A DNA stretch of 44,622 nucleotides. It comes from Bacteroidales bacterium (GTDB lineage Bacteria; Bacteroidota; Bacteroidia; Bacteroidales; P3). The notes below the pieces were generated by a model. The model did no database searches and had not been told where the DNA came from. It saw only the letters and a list, made by a program, of their open reading frames with translations. Below, piece by piece: positions 30,360-39,017 of this stretch. The position numbers were made by a program, and so were the translations under genes. Numbering within the stretch: position 1 is the first letter of the stretch; the number at the start of each line of letters is the position of its first letter. The stretch is taken from assembly GCA_017477025.1 (NCBI GenBank), contig JAFUYA010000011.1, forward strand, positions 1 to 44,622, given 5' to 3'.

Positions 30360-31721
30360 CTAATCTCTTGTTCTTATCGTTGTAGAACCGCCGATCCAGC
30401 CGCCTACTCCTACACCTGCTCCTACGGATTTACCTTCAAAGAATATATCTTGCTTTAAAGGGAAACGGGAATGTGCTGCATTCATAATTCTCTGTGCATC
30501 ATTTGCAACGCTCGGATCTAATGATTTAGCACGTGCAGCTTCATCGTATGCAGCCCATGCAGCTTCGCGTCCCGGAGAGGCAAGATACATGTTAGCAATC
30601 AAGACAGAAGCTTTACCTGCGTAGGATTTATCGTAATTAACCGCTCTTCTTGCAGCTTCTCTTGCAGCCGAGTAGTTCTTTGTTTTTAATAATGCATTAG
30701 CTAAGGCAAGAGCAGATTTTGTCTTTACACTGGTTTCAGGAGCTGTTTTTTCTGCTTCTTCCAAATACTTAATGGCTTCTGCATATTGTCCTCTTCCTAT
30801 AAGCATCTGCCCCATTAAAGAAGCTGTTTTAGGTGTAGGTTCAAGTTTGTGTAAATTCTCGGTAGCATTCAGGAATAGTTCTTCCGAAGTACATCCTTTT
30901 CTTTCCATATTGGTAGTGATTTTCTTAAGCAATTCAAGATCATTAGGATTTGAATTGAATCTGTCCTGATAGATCGGAACTATTTTCTCACAAGATGCAA
31001 ACGGTTCAATTAATCTTTCAACCGTTGCAATATTACTACGAGTATTATCTACTTCTTTTTGCAGTTTAGTCATTGCTTTTGTGTCATTCTTTTGAGTAGC
31101 TTCATCCAATTCGTTAGATGATTGTGTCAAAAGCTGTTCCATTGACTCTGATGCGTAATCATACACGTCAAATAGCACACTCATTTGTTCGTTATTTGCT
31201 TTGATTGCTACCAAATAATCAATTGTAGCTTTCAAGTATTTGGCACAAAATTGCTGGTCAAGTACAGAATTATTCTTGTCTGCAATTTCCTTGGCTTCTT
31301 TATAAAGATTGTATATTTTTTCTTTTTCGTTAGGTTTGCATTTTTCATACCATTCTGCTTTTCTTGCCGTAGCATTCCAAACCTCACCGTCAAATTCTCC
31401 CCATTTATCAAACATATGAAGCATTTCATTAAAATATGTTTCCTTATCTGCAGGTGCGGCGGAGTTATACATATTTACTAAAATATTATAACCCTGAAGA
31501 TAGGTGTTGATGTGGTATTTAGGGCAAATCTCCAACACTTTTTTCCATGGCTCATAAGCATCGGCATACGCTTTTTGCTTATAAAACTCCTTGTACAAAG
31601 AATTGTTCATCAGGCATTCTACACTATCCTGCGGAGTGTTTCCGAATCTTTGAGCATTCACGTCTTTTGTCCCTAATGTAAGAAGTGAGACCAACGCAAT
31701 CATTAAAGTTATTTTCTTCAT
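30360..31721 (-). CDS. Exported TPR-repeat protein
   Basis: The 453-residue protein has a signal peptide (MKKITLMIALVSLLTLGTKDVNAQ). TPR-like helices follow, clearest in the second half: KTASLMGQMLIGRGQYAEAI, ALALANALLKTKNYSAAREA and VLIANMYLASPGREAAW. A more divergent helical part with KEAKEIADKNNSVLDQQFCAKYL makes up the first half. The C terminus is glycine-rich (GKSVGAGVGVGGWIGGSTT). It lies 45 bases downstream of the outer membrane barrel gene and precedes lptC, an arrangement found in Bacteroidales. It is probably periplasmic and part of an envelope assembly function; no precise role is known. Confidence 0.82.
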   Translation of the reverse strand: MKKITLMIALVSLLTLGTKDVNAQRFGNTPQDSVECLMNNSLYKEFYKQKAYADAYEPWKKVLEICPKYHINTYLQGYNILVNMYNSAAPADKETYFNEMLHMFDKWGEFDGEVWNATARKAEWYEKCKPNEKEKIYNLYKEAKEIADKNNSVLDQQFCAKYLKATIDYLVAIKANNEQMSVLFDVYDYASESMEQLLTQSSNELDEATQKNDTKAMTKLQKEVDNTRSNIATVERLIEPFASCEKIVPIYQDRFNSNPNDLELLKKITTNMERKGCTSEELFLNATENLHKLEPTPKTASLMGQMLIGRGQYAEAIKYLEEAEKTAPETSVKTKSALALANALLKTKNYSAAREAARRAVNYDKSYAGKASVLIANMYLASPGREAAWAAYDEAARAKSLDPSVANDAQRIMNAAHSRFPLKQDIFFEGKSVGAGVGVGGWIGGSTTIRTRD

Positions 31722-31766
31722 TTTCTGATATTTATTTCTTTTGTTTCTGTTATTCAATATTGCATT

Positions 31767-33089
31767 CTACTGATATTTTCTTTTAACAAACCATCTGTCA
31801 GAAGCGGATAATGACATTCCTATGCGGAAATAATTTTCTTTTATAAGATTATTATCGTTCGTTCCCTGTTTACCGCAGTCAAGACTCAAATTAATTTTAG
31901 TTCCTAATTTCTTTATAGGAAGAGCAATACCAAAACTTATGCCAATATCGTTAATACGATTGTCTTGCAAGAAAATATAGCCGTTGTCATAGTGGAATCC
32001 TATACGGTAGGCCATTTTCTCGTAGTACATTATACTTGCTGCATTCGGGATATACTCAATACCCAAATTCATTTGCCAGTTGTCTTTAAGAGTATTCTTT
32101 TGTTGCATTTCAAATTCAAATTCACTCCATTTTGTGTAGGTAAAATCCGCTTCGGCAAAGAATTTATTGTGTTTATGATACGATAAACCGAAACCTATTC
32201 GCATAGGCATAGTTATATCCGAATCATTCTCCGAGTATGACAACGTATCCTGTATATACTGCTTTGCAGCGTAATTATAATAAGTATAGACTATTTGTTT
32301 TTTATCCGTATTCAGCTTATGTTTAGGAGTAAAGGTCAATCCTATTCCCAATTCATCGGAATTTTTAAACCTGTAAAAATACTGTAGTCCGAAATCTATC
32401 CCCAAGGAAGATACATTGTAATTTTTCTCGGTCCTGTTGTTAAAAAAACCTGTAGTATCACGTAAAACACCATTGCTGTCTCTTGCTGTTAGGAATTCCA
32501 AAGAAGAAGAACGATACAAATTTCCGAAATAATAGGTAACATTTGCTCCGACAGACAGGTTGTGTTGCAATGATTTGACAGGTTGATAGGCCAATCCCAC
32601 GGTGAAACGATCTATTCCTCCGTTTCCGCTAAATGTTTTGACTCTGTTTATGTCAGAAGATATAATGGTGTCGGCTCCTAAATAATCTATCTCCGTTAAT
32701 GGAGACAGAGCTATACCCATTTTCAATCTGTTGATAACGGGAAAAGCAAGAGATATGTTTGAGATGGAGGCTGTAAAAGCATTTGAAGACAGATTGTTAT
32801 CGGAAAACTTTCTTTTCGTCAAGTCAAAGCCGATGTTAAACACGAAACTTTGCATATTAACTGCCGAGTATGAGGCCGGATTCAGCGTATTAACTTCATT
32901 GCTTCCGGAAAAGGCATACCCGATGCCGCCCAATGAAGACAATGTTGCATTTTGTCCTGCCCTTATGTATCCTATCCCGAAACGGGAGTAAGGGCTGCTT
33001 ATGGAATATTGTGCATTTGCAGTGTATAATCCCGACAACAAAAGTATTGTTGCCAATGTAAACAATATTTTATTTGTTATTCTTTTCAT
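31767..33089 (-). CDS. Outer membrane beta-barrel protein of unknown function
   Basis: The 440-residue protein has a signal peptide (MKRITNKILFTLATILLLSGLYTANAQ). After it come SISSPYSRFGIGYIRAGQNATLSSLGGIGYAF and alternating amphipathic strands with aromatic girdles, which suggest a 12- to 14-stranded barrel related to FadL/PorV-like proteins. It is conserved next to coaX in Bacteroidales. Its reading frame begins inside the end of coaX (overlap of 20 bases), so translation is probably coupled. An ATG three codons earlier (33098) is also possible. Whether it transports something or organises the outer membrane is unknown. Confidence 0.8.
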   Translation of the reverse strand: MKRITNKILFTLATILLLSGLYTANAQYSISSPYSRFGIGYIRAGQNATLSSLGGIGYAFSGSNEVNTLNPASYSAVNMQSFVFNIGFDLTKRKFSDNNLSSNAFTASISNISLAFPVINRLKMGIALSPLTEIDYLGADTIISSDINRVKTFSGNGGIDRFTVGLAYQPVKSLQHNLSVGANVTYYFGNLYRSSSLEFLTARDSNGVLRDTTGFFNNRTEKNYNVSSLGIDFGLQYFYRFKNSDELGIGLTFTPKHKLNTDKKQIVYTYYNYAAKQYIQDTLSYSENDSDITMPMRIGFGLSYHKHNKFFAEADFTYTKWSEFEFEMQQKNTLKDNWQMNLGIEYIPNAASIMYYEKMAYRIGFHYDNGYIFLQDNRINDIGISFGIALPIKKLGTKINLSLDCGKQGTNDNNLIKENYFRIGMSLSASDRWFVKRKYQ

Positions 33090-33843
33090 TGAGTTCATAT
33101 ATATTTTTTAGTCCCATCAAAACAAGATTCTTTTCTTCAAATACATCATGGCTGATATTATTTTTGATAAAATTTCCATAACCGCCTGTCAGCACAATTT
33201 TTATATTTGCAAATTTTTGTTTATAGAGATTAATAGTTTGTTCCACTTCCGCAATTGTACCATTGATAACTCCGCTTTGAATGCACTTTTCCGTAGTATT
33301 GCATATCAAATCGGTGTTTTCAATACTCGTAATTAACGGCAAATTTGCCGTAAAATTATGCAGAGCGTTATATTTTATTTTGAAACCTAAAGAAATACTC
33401 CCTCCGCAATATACATCACGGGAATCTAAATAGTCATAAGTTATACATGTTCCCGCATCTATCACCAAAACATTATTGCCTACCATATTTTTAGCTCCGG
33501 CTATTGCACATAATCTGTCAATACCTATTGTGGAACATTGATACATATTCCTGAACGGGAGAGGAGTTTCAGTTGTTACTTGCATACACGGACAAATATT
33601 GTTGAATTCAGTTACAAAATCATTATTTTCCTTTTCACTTGTAACGGAAGAAAAGATGCAAGCACTAATATCGCAACATTTTGACATGTTTATTATATCT
33701 GAAACAGCAAATCTTCCGTCTTTGAAAGAAACAGGCGGAAAATCTTTCCGTAGAAGACTCGGCGGATTGCATATCATTGTTCCGTCGTTATCAAAAACGG
33801 CGAATTTGTCGCAAGTATTTCCTCTGTCAATGGCAAGTAACAT
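33070..33843 (-). CDS. coaX: Type III pantothenate kinase
   Basis: The 257-residue protein shows the ASKHA-fold motifs of CoaX: LLAIDRGNTCDKFAVFDN for phosphate binding, GIDRLCAIAGAKNMVGNNVLVIDAGTCITYDYLD, and LTGGYGNFI for adenosine binding. It phosphorylates pantothenate in the first step of CoA synthesis, with K+ or NH4+ as cofactor. The usual second-position residue DxGN is DRGN here. The start ATG shares its first base with the TAA stop of the preceding gene (TAATG), indicating translational coupling. The upstream extension of the frame lies in that gene and is not used. Confidence 0.93.
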   Translation of the reverse strand: MLLAIDRGNTCDKFAVFDNDGTMICNPPSLLRKDFPPVSFKDGRFAVSDIINMSKCCDISACIFSSVTSEKENNDFVTEFNNICPCMQVTTETPLPFRNMYQCSTIGIDRLCAIAGAKNMVGNNVLVIDAGTCITYDYLDSRDVYCGGSISLGFKIKYNALHNFTANLPLITSIENTDLICNTTEKCIQSGVINGTIAEVEQTINLYKQKFANIKIVLTGGYGNFIKNNISHDVFEEKNLVLMGLKNIYELNEKNNK

Positions 33844-34532
33844 TATAGCGGTAAAGGATATTTTGAAATAAATTCTTGATAAGATTTGATTTGGTCGTAC
33901 AATTCTCTTTCCATCCAACAATCATCCAATTCCAATGCATTATTGTTTGAATCAAAGATTTCGTAAGTCTTTTTCGATAGTTGCCCGTAAGCGGAGTAGT
34001 AATACTCACTTCGTTCAAATGCCACTTCGGCACACCCTGAATTGTAGGTATTGTAGCGACGAACAAAGAAAATAAGGTTGCCGTCCTGGTTGTAAATTCT
34101 TTCATATATAAAGTCCCACGCCTGACGGTTGGCATTGAAAATCGTTTGGCGAATAAAAGTGAAATCATAATCTTCATCGTCTTTTGCTTTTATTACATCA
34201 AACTTTTGATTCATAGAGTATTGCTCGTCTTCATCGTAAGACGTTATAGTATTGTTATTGTTGTAAATGGCAAAATGTGAAACTAAGGAATCATTTTCCT
34301 CCAAATCAGCAACAATGTCAATGATATTATTTATTATATCAACGCTTTGTTGAGCCTCTTCAGTTTCAGGTTCAATGATTGTGGATTCGTTGTCATATTC
34401 TTCATCATTAGCCGTTTCCGATTCTTCTTTGACGACTTCCGATCCGCTTTCTATCGGTTGCTGTGCGTACAAAAAGTTCGTAAACATCAGACCGATGGAA
34501 AAGATAACGACAATTTGCTTAATGAAATTCAT
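33843..34532 (-). CDS. Exported protein of unknown function
   Basis: The 229-residue protein has a signal peptide (MNFIKQIVVIFSIGLMFTNFLYAQ). An acidic linker (EVVKEESETANDEEYDNEST) follows, and then a domain with NRQAWDFIYERIYNQDGNLIFFVRRYNT and YYYSAYGQLSKKTYEIFD. The pattern of a charged, strand-rich domain with the phrase DGNLIFFVR..YYSAYGQL reminds one of Bacteroidota repeat-like beta domains in which NxxGxL turns recur, but only two such turns are seen. I do not recognise the family. It stands directly before coaX with overlapping stop and start codons, and after the PepC-like gene, from which it is separated by about 45 bases. Confidence 0.75.
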   Translation of the reverse strand: MNFIKQIVVIFSIGLMFTNFLYAQQPIESGSEVVKEESETANDEEYDNESTIIEPETEEAQQSVDIINNIIDIVADLEENDSLVSHFAIYNNNNTITSYDEDEQYSMNQKFDVIKAKDDEDYDFTFIRQTIFNANRQAWDFIYERIYNQDGNLIFFVRRYNTYNSGCAEVAFERSEYYYSAYGQLSKKTYEIFDSNNNALELDDCWMERELYDQIKSYQEFISKYPLPL

Positions 34533-34578
34533 CTTAGTTCTTTTAGAGTGAGTATTTGATGTCTCTTTTTTCAAAAAT

Positions 34579-35967
34579 TCAGTCCTCGTCCATAAACATA
34601 GGATCCCAAGGCGGAAGCATTGTAGGTTTTTGCTTCAATATATCCAAAATGCGTTGAGGAACATATTTTTTATCAACGACTAAACGGAACATATATTCAT
34701 TGAACCATTCATCAGTCATTATCAAATGACCTTGATAACCTGAGGATGCTCCCCAAGAATTTTCCACCATCCATTTTGTTGTTTTGCCACTAATCGGGTC
34801 AATATCCACAGCAACCAATGTCATTGCGTGAGAAGAACCGGATGCAAAGGTTTCAATTCTTTGTTTTTTGTCCATACCGAATTTAACTCCGAAAAGTGTT
34901 TCGTAATCAAAGTTATTCAAATCCAGAGTTCCGGCTTCGCCGTCCAGACTTTTGCCTACATCACAGGAAAAATACATCAACGTAGAATCCTTTATGGAAT
35001 TGATCGCACAAGTTTTCACATCTTCAATAGGAAGATTGATATATTGCCAATTGTGTCCGTCCATCGTGTGGCGATCATTCTCTATTTCATAAAGTTTGTA
35101 GTATTCACGGGAAGGATCGTTCATCAACATAACGTAAGTATTTACAAGATCAATACCTATAAACCTGTCGTAAAAACTTTTAGGGGTAAATCTCTCATTG
35201 TTTGCAATAATTTTACCGTCTTTATCCTTTAAAGTATATGTAAATTCAGTAATAGGTTCGCCGTATGCCATAACCAGCATTTTATATATCTCGGCAAGCA
35301 TTTCTATTTTGCGATTTTCAACGTTGCCTTTCATACTGCGTAATTCCAATGCGTCTTCTTTCAGTTTCAACGTGATAAGGTTGTCAATTCTTGAGGTATT
35401 GTTGGAGTTATATGTTTCAGGAACAACCGTTGAAGGCACGACACCGTATTTTGTTACCAAGTCAATGACCCCGCAAAACGTTCCGCCGTCAGAAAGAACA
35501 TTCTTCAACAGCCATTCATTGTCTTTACTTGTCAAAGGTTCGTTTTTATGTTTGATGATCAAGGCAAGGAACAAGTTACTCTTTTCCAATTGATCGTAAA
35601 AAAACAAATAGTTCTGCGAAAGTTCGAAAGCACCCAGGTTGTATTCCTGAATCATTTTGTTTCTCAATACGTTAAAACCGCTGAACATCCAACATCTTCC
35701 GCTTTGTTTTTGATCTGTGATGCCTTTATTAGGGACCCTGTTGGAAAATTCGCCGTTTGCGTTAAGTTTGTTATTAGGATTGATAGCCAATTTGCGAATA
35801 TCGTTGTTGGAAACTATCTTGCTCAAAGCTTTGTTTGCACTTCCGCTTTTTTCGTATGCGGATTTTATCTTGTTAAGATCGTTCGTTGACAAACCTCCTG
35901 CACCGTTTTGAGCGAAAAGAGAGAACGACATTCCCAAAGCCATTATACCGAAAACTATTTTCTTCAT
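34579..35967 (-). CDS. Exported C1-family cysteine aminopeptidase (PepC/bleomycin hydrolase-like)
   Basis: The 462-residue protein has a signal peptide (MKKIVFGIMALGMSFSLFAQ), unlike the cytoplasmic PepC of Firmicutes. The papain-fold catalytic residues are Cys in QKQSGRCWMFSG (near residue 92), His in GSSHAMTLVAVD and Asn in VENSWGASSGYQG. Other family segments include ELSQNYLFFYDQLEKSN and SDGGTFCGVIDLVTKYG. The family trims N-terminal amino acids from peptides within a hexameric chamber. In Bacteroidota the exported form probably handles peptides in the periplasm. A TACCTTTG promoter lies upstream. Confidence 0.92.
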   Translation of the reverse strand: MKKIVFGIMALGMSFSLFAQNGAGGLSTNDLNKIKSAYEKSGSANKALSKIVSNNDIRKLAINPNNKLNANGEFSNRVPNKGITDQKQSGRCWMFSGFNVLRNKMIQEYNLGAFELSQNYLFFYDQLEKSNLFLALIIKHKNEPLTSKDNEWLLKNVLSDGGTFCGVIDLVTKYGVVPSTVVPETYNSNNTSRIDNLITLKLKEDALELRSMKGNVENRKIEMLAEIYKMLVMAYGEPITEFTYTLKDKDGKIIANNERFTPKSFYDRFIGIDLVNTYVMLMNDPSREYYKLYEIENDRHTMDGHNWQYINLPIEDVKTCAINSIKDSTLMYFSCDVGKSLDGEAGTLDLNNFDYETLFGVKFGMDKKQRIETFASGSSHAMTLVAVDIDPISGKTTKWMVENSWGASSGYQGHLIMTDEWFNEYMFRLVVDKKYVPQRILDILKQKPTMLPPWDPMFMDED

Positions 35968-36043
35968 ATTTGTAATGTATTTTTTGTTATTCGTCTTGCG
36001 TTTAAGTAACATTACGCATGTTACCACATTAAAATTGAAAGTG

Positions 36044-36074
36044 CAAAGGTACTAAAATTTCTGTTGTAATGCAA
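36044..36074 (-). promoter_or_regulatory. Promoter of the PepC-like gene
   Basis: On the minus strand TTG (36074-36072), 20 bases, then TACCTTTG (36051-36044) match the Bacteroidota promoter consensus. It may also drive the downstream exported protein, coaX, barrel, TPR and lptC genes. The sequence from 36080 to 36330 shows no gene. Confidence 0.65.
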
Positions 36075-36331
36075 TTCCTGAGATATAAAATTTTGATTTT
36101 CTTACTTCAAAAAGATTCTTGAATTGCTAATGAGTGTTTACAGCAAGTTAAAACCTGTCGTCGGCTGTGTGCAGGGACACTGTTTATTTAACTGTATTTT
36201 GTTGTTTCGTATGGCGAGATAGCAGACGGATGATGAATAATATTTGTTACGGAAATTTAGAGCAAACGTACGGAAAAATACTTTATTCTCTTGATTAAAG
36301 ATTGATGATGACGATAGAAAAGGAGAATGTT

Positions 36332-36417
36332 AAAAAAAAAGTCCGTGATTTCTTCAGAAATCACGGACTTTTTCAGAAAAATCATTAAGAATTTATTCAA
36401 AATCACGGACTTTTTTA
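36332..36417 (-). repeat. Hairpin element and terminator at the end of the GT4 gene (family element B)
   Basis: GTCCGTGATTTC (36341-36352) and GAAATCACGGAC (36357-36368) form a perfect 12-bp stem with a TTCA loop. Read on the minus strand it is followed by nine U, a strong terminator. A further copy of the half AAATCACGGAC plus T run lies at 36400-36416 and ends on the stop codon of the GT4 gene. Thus the minus-strand transcript has two direct copies of AAAAAGTCCGTGATTT before one inverted copy. Confidence 0.9.
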
Positions 36418-37518
36418 AATACTTATGTATAAATCGATTAACTTATTCTCTTCTTTGCTCCAATTATATGTATTTTGAACTGCCGAATTGCCGTTTTCAC
36501 CCATTTGTCTGCATAATTGCGGATTGTTTTTCAAATATTTAACAGCATTTGCACACTCATCAATATTCTCAGGTGTTACAAGTATTCCGCAATTTGTCTT
36601 TTGAGTAACTTCAATGCAGAAATTAATATGTTTAGTTGCAATAACGGGCAAACTCTCCGACATGTATTCAAGTTGTTTTATCGGGATTGCTTGTGTATGG
36701 TTGGGTGCGTTCAGCAACATGTTTAATCCTATATCGGATTTTTGATATACCTTTTCTTTCAATTCACTATGCGGGACGACACCAAGATATTCTACATTCT
36801 TCCAACCTGGCAATTTCTTCATTTTTTCTAAAAAATCGGTATCATCAAAAGGTCCTGCAAGAATGAGTTTTGTATCGGCTTTTTCACAGGCTGAAATCAT
36901 TTGTTCAACACCTCTTATTTCCGTCAGACCTCCCACATAACACGCTGTAAATACGGAACCGGTATGTTCTGTCTTGCAATGATTGTCCGTCAAATCAATA
37001 ATCGGATAATTCTTTATGGCGATTACTTTGTTCTTACCGTAATTAAGAAACTTTGTTGCAATATTGTCCGTAGCAGTAACAACGGCTGTTAAATTTTTGT
37101 AAGTCTTTTTCTCAATGAATCGTGCAATAAGAAAGAATATTTTACGTAAGGGTTCAGGAATATAAGGACGTTGCAACATCAAGCGTGGAAAGTCCTCATG
37201 AGAGTCAAAAATTACTTTCTTTTTTTTACACAGACCTCTGACGGATATAAGTAGATCCGGATCATGAAAATGATAAATGTCGGCATTCAGTAACAATGCT
37301 TTTTTTATTGCACGTTTTGAGGTGAATATCAAACGTTTTATTCTATTGGAGTCTGACCCTACGTCAATAATGTTAATTCCGTCTTTAATCTCGTTGCCTT
37401 TACCGTCTGCGACGATAAGTGTTACATCGTTGAACTTACGTTTTAAGGACATACACTCCTTATAAAATATTCGTGAATCAAACCTTTGATGTACTGTTGT
37501 TATGTGTACAATTTTCAT
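36415..37518 (-). CDS. Glycosyltransferase family 4
   Basis: The 367-residue protein has a GT-B fold. It starts with MKIVHITTVHQRFDSRIFYKEC, a sequence typical of GT4 enzymes for capsule or exopolysaccharide. YHFHDPDLLI follows in the acceptor domain. FTACYVGGLTEIRGVEQMI and KLILAGPF lie in the donor domain, with the E-x7-E region in PIKQLEYMSESLPVIATKH. It transfers a sugar from an activated donor to a surface glycan, in the cytoplasm or at the membrane. It stands alone; no other polysaccharide genes flank it. A terminator directly follows the stop codon. Confidence 0.9.
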   Translation of the reverse strand: MKIVHITTVHQRFDSRIFYKECMSLKRKFNDVTLIVADGKGNEIKDGINIIDVGSDSNRIKRLIFTSKRAIKKALLLNADIYHFHDPDLLISVRGLCKKKKVIFDSHEDFPRLMLQRPYIPEPLRKIFFLIARFIEKKTYKNLTAVVTATDNIATKFLNYGKNKVIAIKNYPIIDLTDNHCKTEHTGSVFTACYVGGLTEIRGVEQMISACEKADTKLILAGPFDDTDFLEKMKKLPGWKNVEYLGVVPHSELKEKVYQKSDIGLNMLLNAPNHTQAIPIKQLEYMSESLPVIATKHINFCIEVTQKTNCGILVTPENIDECANAVKYLKNNPQLCRQMGENGNSAVQNTYNWSKEENKLIDLYISI

Positions 37519-37632
37519 CGGGGTAATAGTTAAAAAAAATTTTATGTTTGTCGGGGATATTCGTTTTGTTCCGTACGAAAGTAAAAATGTTTTATGCTCT
37601 TGATTCTGATAAATATGTGCGGATATATTCTT

Positions 37633-38403
37633 TTAGTGTTGTAATAACTTCATAGCATTGGCGGTTGTTTGTTCGGCAACCTCCTCTATGGTTATTTCTT
37701 TAATTTGAGCTACTTTTTGGGCAATTTGTTTTATATATGCAGGTTCATTCCTCTTACCTCTGAACGGCACCGGAGCCAAATACGGAGCGTCTGTTTCCAA
37801 AACGATATGTTTTAAGTCAATTTCCTTGACAATATTTGCCACATGGGCATTCTTGAACGTTACAACTCCTCCGATACCCAACATAAATCCCATTTCTATT
37901 ACCTTTTCGGCTTGATTTTTATCGCCTCCGAAGCAATGAAATACACCGTTGTATCGTTGATAATTAAGTTTTTTGAAACAATTAAAAATTTCTTCAAACG
38001 CTTTTCTGCAATGGATGCTGACAGGTAAGTCATCATTTTCTTTGCTCCAATGCATTTGTTTCTCAAATGCGAAAAATTGTTCATCCTGAAAGGCCCTGTT
38101 CCAATAAAAATCCAGTCCGATTTCTCCTATACCCATAACTCGCTTATCTTGTATGAAAGGGTAGATTTTGTGCAATTGTTCTTCAACATCATTGGTGATA
38201 CTACCGGGATAAAGTCCTGCAAACGGAACAAATATATCAGTATTTGTTGAGTACAAGTTTAACATAGGAGCAACGGATTCATATTCCGTTGTCGGCAGGA
38301 ATATTTTCGTTACATTATTTTCTAAAGATCTGTGAATAACTTGGGAAATATCTTCCGTGAATTCTTCAGAATATATATGCGAGTGTGTATCCGTCAAGTT
38401 CAT
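37633..38403 (-). CDS. TatD family metal-dependent hydrolase (DNase)
   Basis: The 256-residue protein starts with the metal motif LTDTHSHIY and continues with GIGEIGLDFYW (conserved Glu), VSIHCRKAFEEI (His), NGVFHCFGG (His) and LETDAPYLAPVPFRGKRNEPAY (Asp). All five metal sites of the TatD family are present. TatD proteins are Mg-dependent exonucleases with roles in DNA repair or quality control in the cytoplasm. It lies 120 bases after the S20 gene, separated from it by a probable terminator. Confidence 0.94.
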   Translation of the reverse strand: MNLTDTHSHIYSEEFTEDISQVIHRSLENNVTKIFLPTTEYESVAPMLNLYSTNTDIFVPFAGLYPGSITNDVEEQLHKIYPFIQDKRVMGIGEIGLDFYWNRAFQDEQFFAFEKQMHWSKENDDLPVSIHCRKAFEEIFNCFKKLNYQRYNGVFHCFGGDKNQAEKVIEMGFMLGIGGVVTFKNAHVANIVKEIDLKHIVLETDAPYLAPVPFRGKRNEPAYIKQIAQKVAQIKEITIEEVAEQTTANAMKLLQH

Positions 38404-38463
38404 ATTTATGTAAGTTCATATATTTTGCAATATATAATGCCACTCTATGGTATATAAACTAAA

Positions 38464-38492
38464 GACTCCCGCCATAAACGTATGGAGGAGTC
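38464..38492 (-). terminator. Probable terminator of rpsT
   Basis: GACTCCCGCCATA and TATGGAGGAGTC form an imperfect stem with a short loop. On the minus strand it is followed by TTTAGTTTA, a weak U tract. It lies 35 bases after the S20 stop codon. Confidence 0.6.
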
Positions 38493-38526
38493 CGTTATAA
38501 CCCATGAAATTATGATTCCTTTTCTC

Positions 38527-38778
38527 TTATAAAGCAGCAACCTTTTTCATGCATTTTGATTTTAGATTAGCAGCTTTATTTTTGTGAATGATAGCACGCT
38601 GAGCCAACTTGTCAATTACAGAAATCATCTTAGGAAGTCTTTCCTCTGCTTCTTTCTTATCAGTAATCGCTCTGAAATCTCTTAAAGCATGTCTCATTGT
38701 CTTGGAGTAGTAGCGATTATACTGTTTTCTTCTCTCACTTTGACGAACTCTCTTTAACGCACTTTTATGATTTGCCAT
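38527..38778 (-). CDS. rpsT: 30S ribosomal protein S20
   Basis: The 83-residue basic protein starts MANHKSALKRVRQSERRKQYNRYYSK and ends IHKNKAANLKSKCMKKVAAL. These are the signature helices of S20, which binds 16S rRNA in the body of the small subunit. tRNA-Glu lies 75 bases upstream on the same strand and shares its likely promoter. Confidence 0.97.
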   Translation of the reverse strand: MANHKSALKRVRQSERRKQYNRYYSKTMRHALRDFRAITDKKEAEERLPKMISVIDKLAQRAIIHKNKAANLKSKCMKKVAAL

Positions 38779-38853
38779 CTCTCTCTCTTTTTCTTTATAT
38801 TCTTATTCAAACTCTTCTCAATTTTTTCGGGAGACATCCCTGCCTCCCTTAAG

Positions 38854-38928
38854 TACCCCGTAGGGGATTTGAACCCCTGATTTCCAGAATGAAAATCTGG
38901 CGTCCTGGACCAACTAGACGAACGGGGC
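38854..38928 (-). tRNA. tRNA-Glu (TTC anticodon)
   Basis: On the minus strand the acceptor stem GCCCCGT pairs with ACGGGGT, with G1:U72 as a wobble pair. The anticodon stem CCAGA/TCTGG closes loop TTTTCAT, anticodon TTC. The T arm AGGGG/CCCCT holds TTCAAAT. CCA is not encoded. Confidence 0.95.
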
Positions 38929-38951
38929 TTCATTCTGAATTTTTCAGGTTG

Positions 38952-38983
38952 CAAAATTACAACAATTCACTATACTGACCAAA
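38952..38983 (-). promoter_or_regulatory. Promoter of tRNA-Glu and rpsT
   Basis: On the minus strand TTTG (38983-38980), 20 bases, then TAATTTTG (38959-38952) match the Bacteroidota consensus, 23 bases before tRNA-Glu. Confidence 0.75.
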
Positions 38984-39017
38984 CTTTTTAACAATTTTTT
39001 GTCAAAAAAGCGAAAAC

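Noticed and set aside
36332-36417. CRISPR array at the triple repeat
   Set aside because: Three half-copies in mixed orientation with uneven spacing are a hairpin element, not an array, and no cas gene is present.
36415-37518. Surface polysaccharide locus around the GT4 gene
   Set aside because: The neighbours are a peptidase and TatD, with no wzx, wzy, sugar-nucleotide or other glycosyltransferase genes.
38754-38954. Minus-strand frame across tRNA-Glu
   Set aside because: It lies over the tRNA gene and the S20 start.
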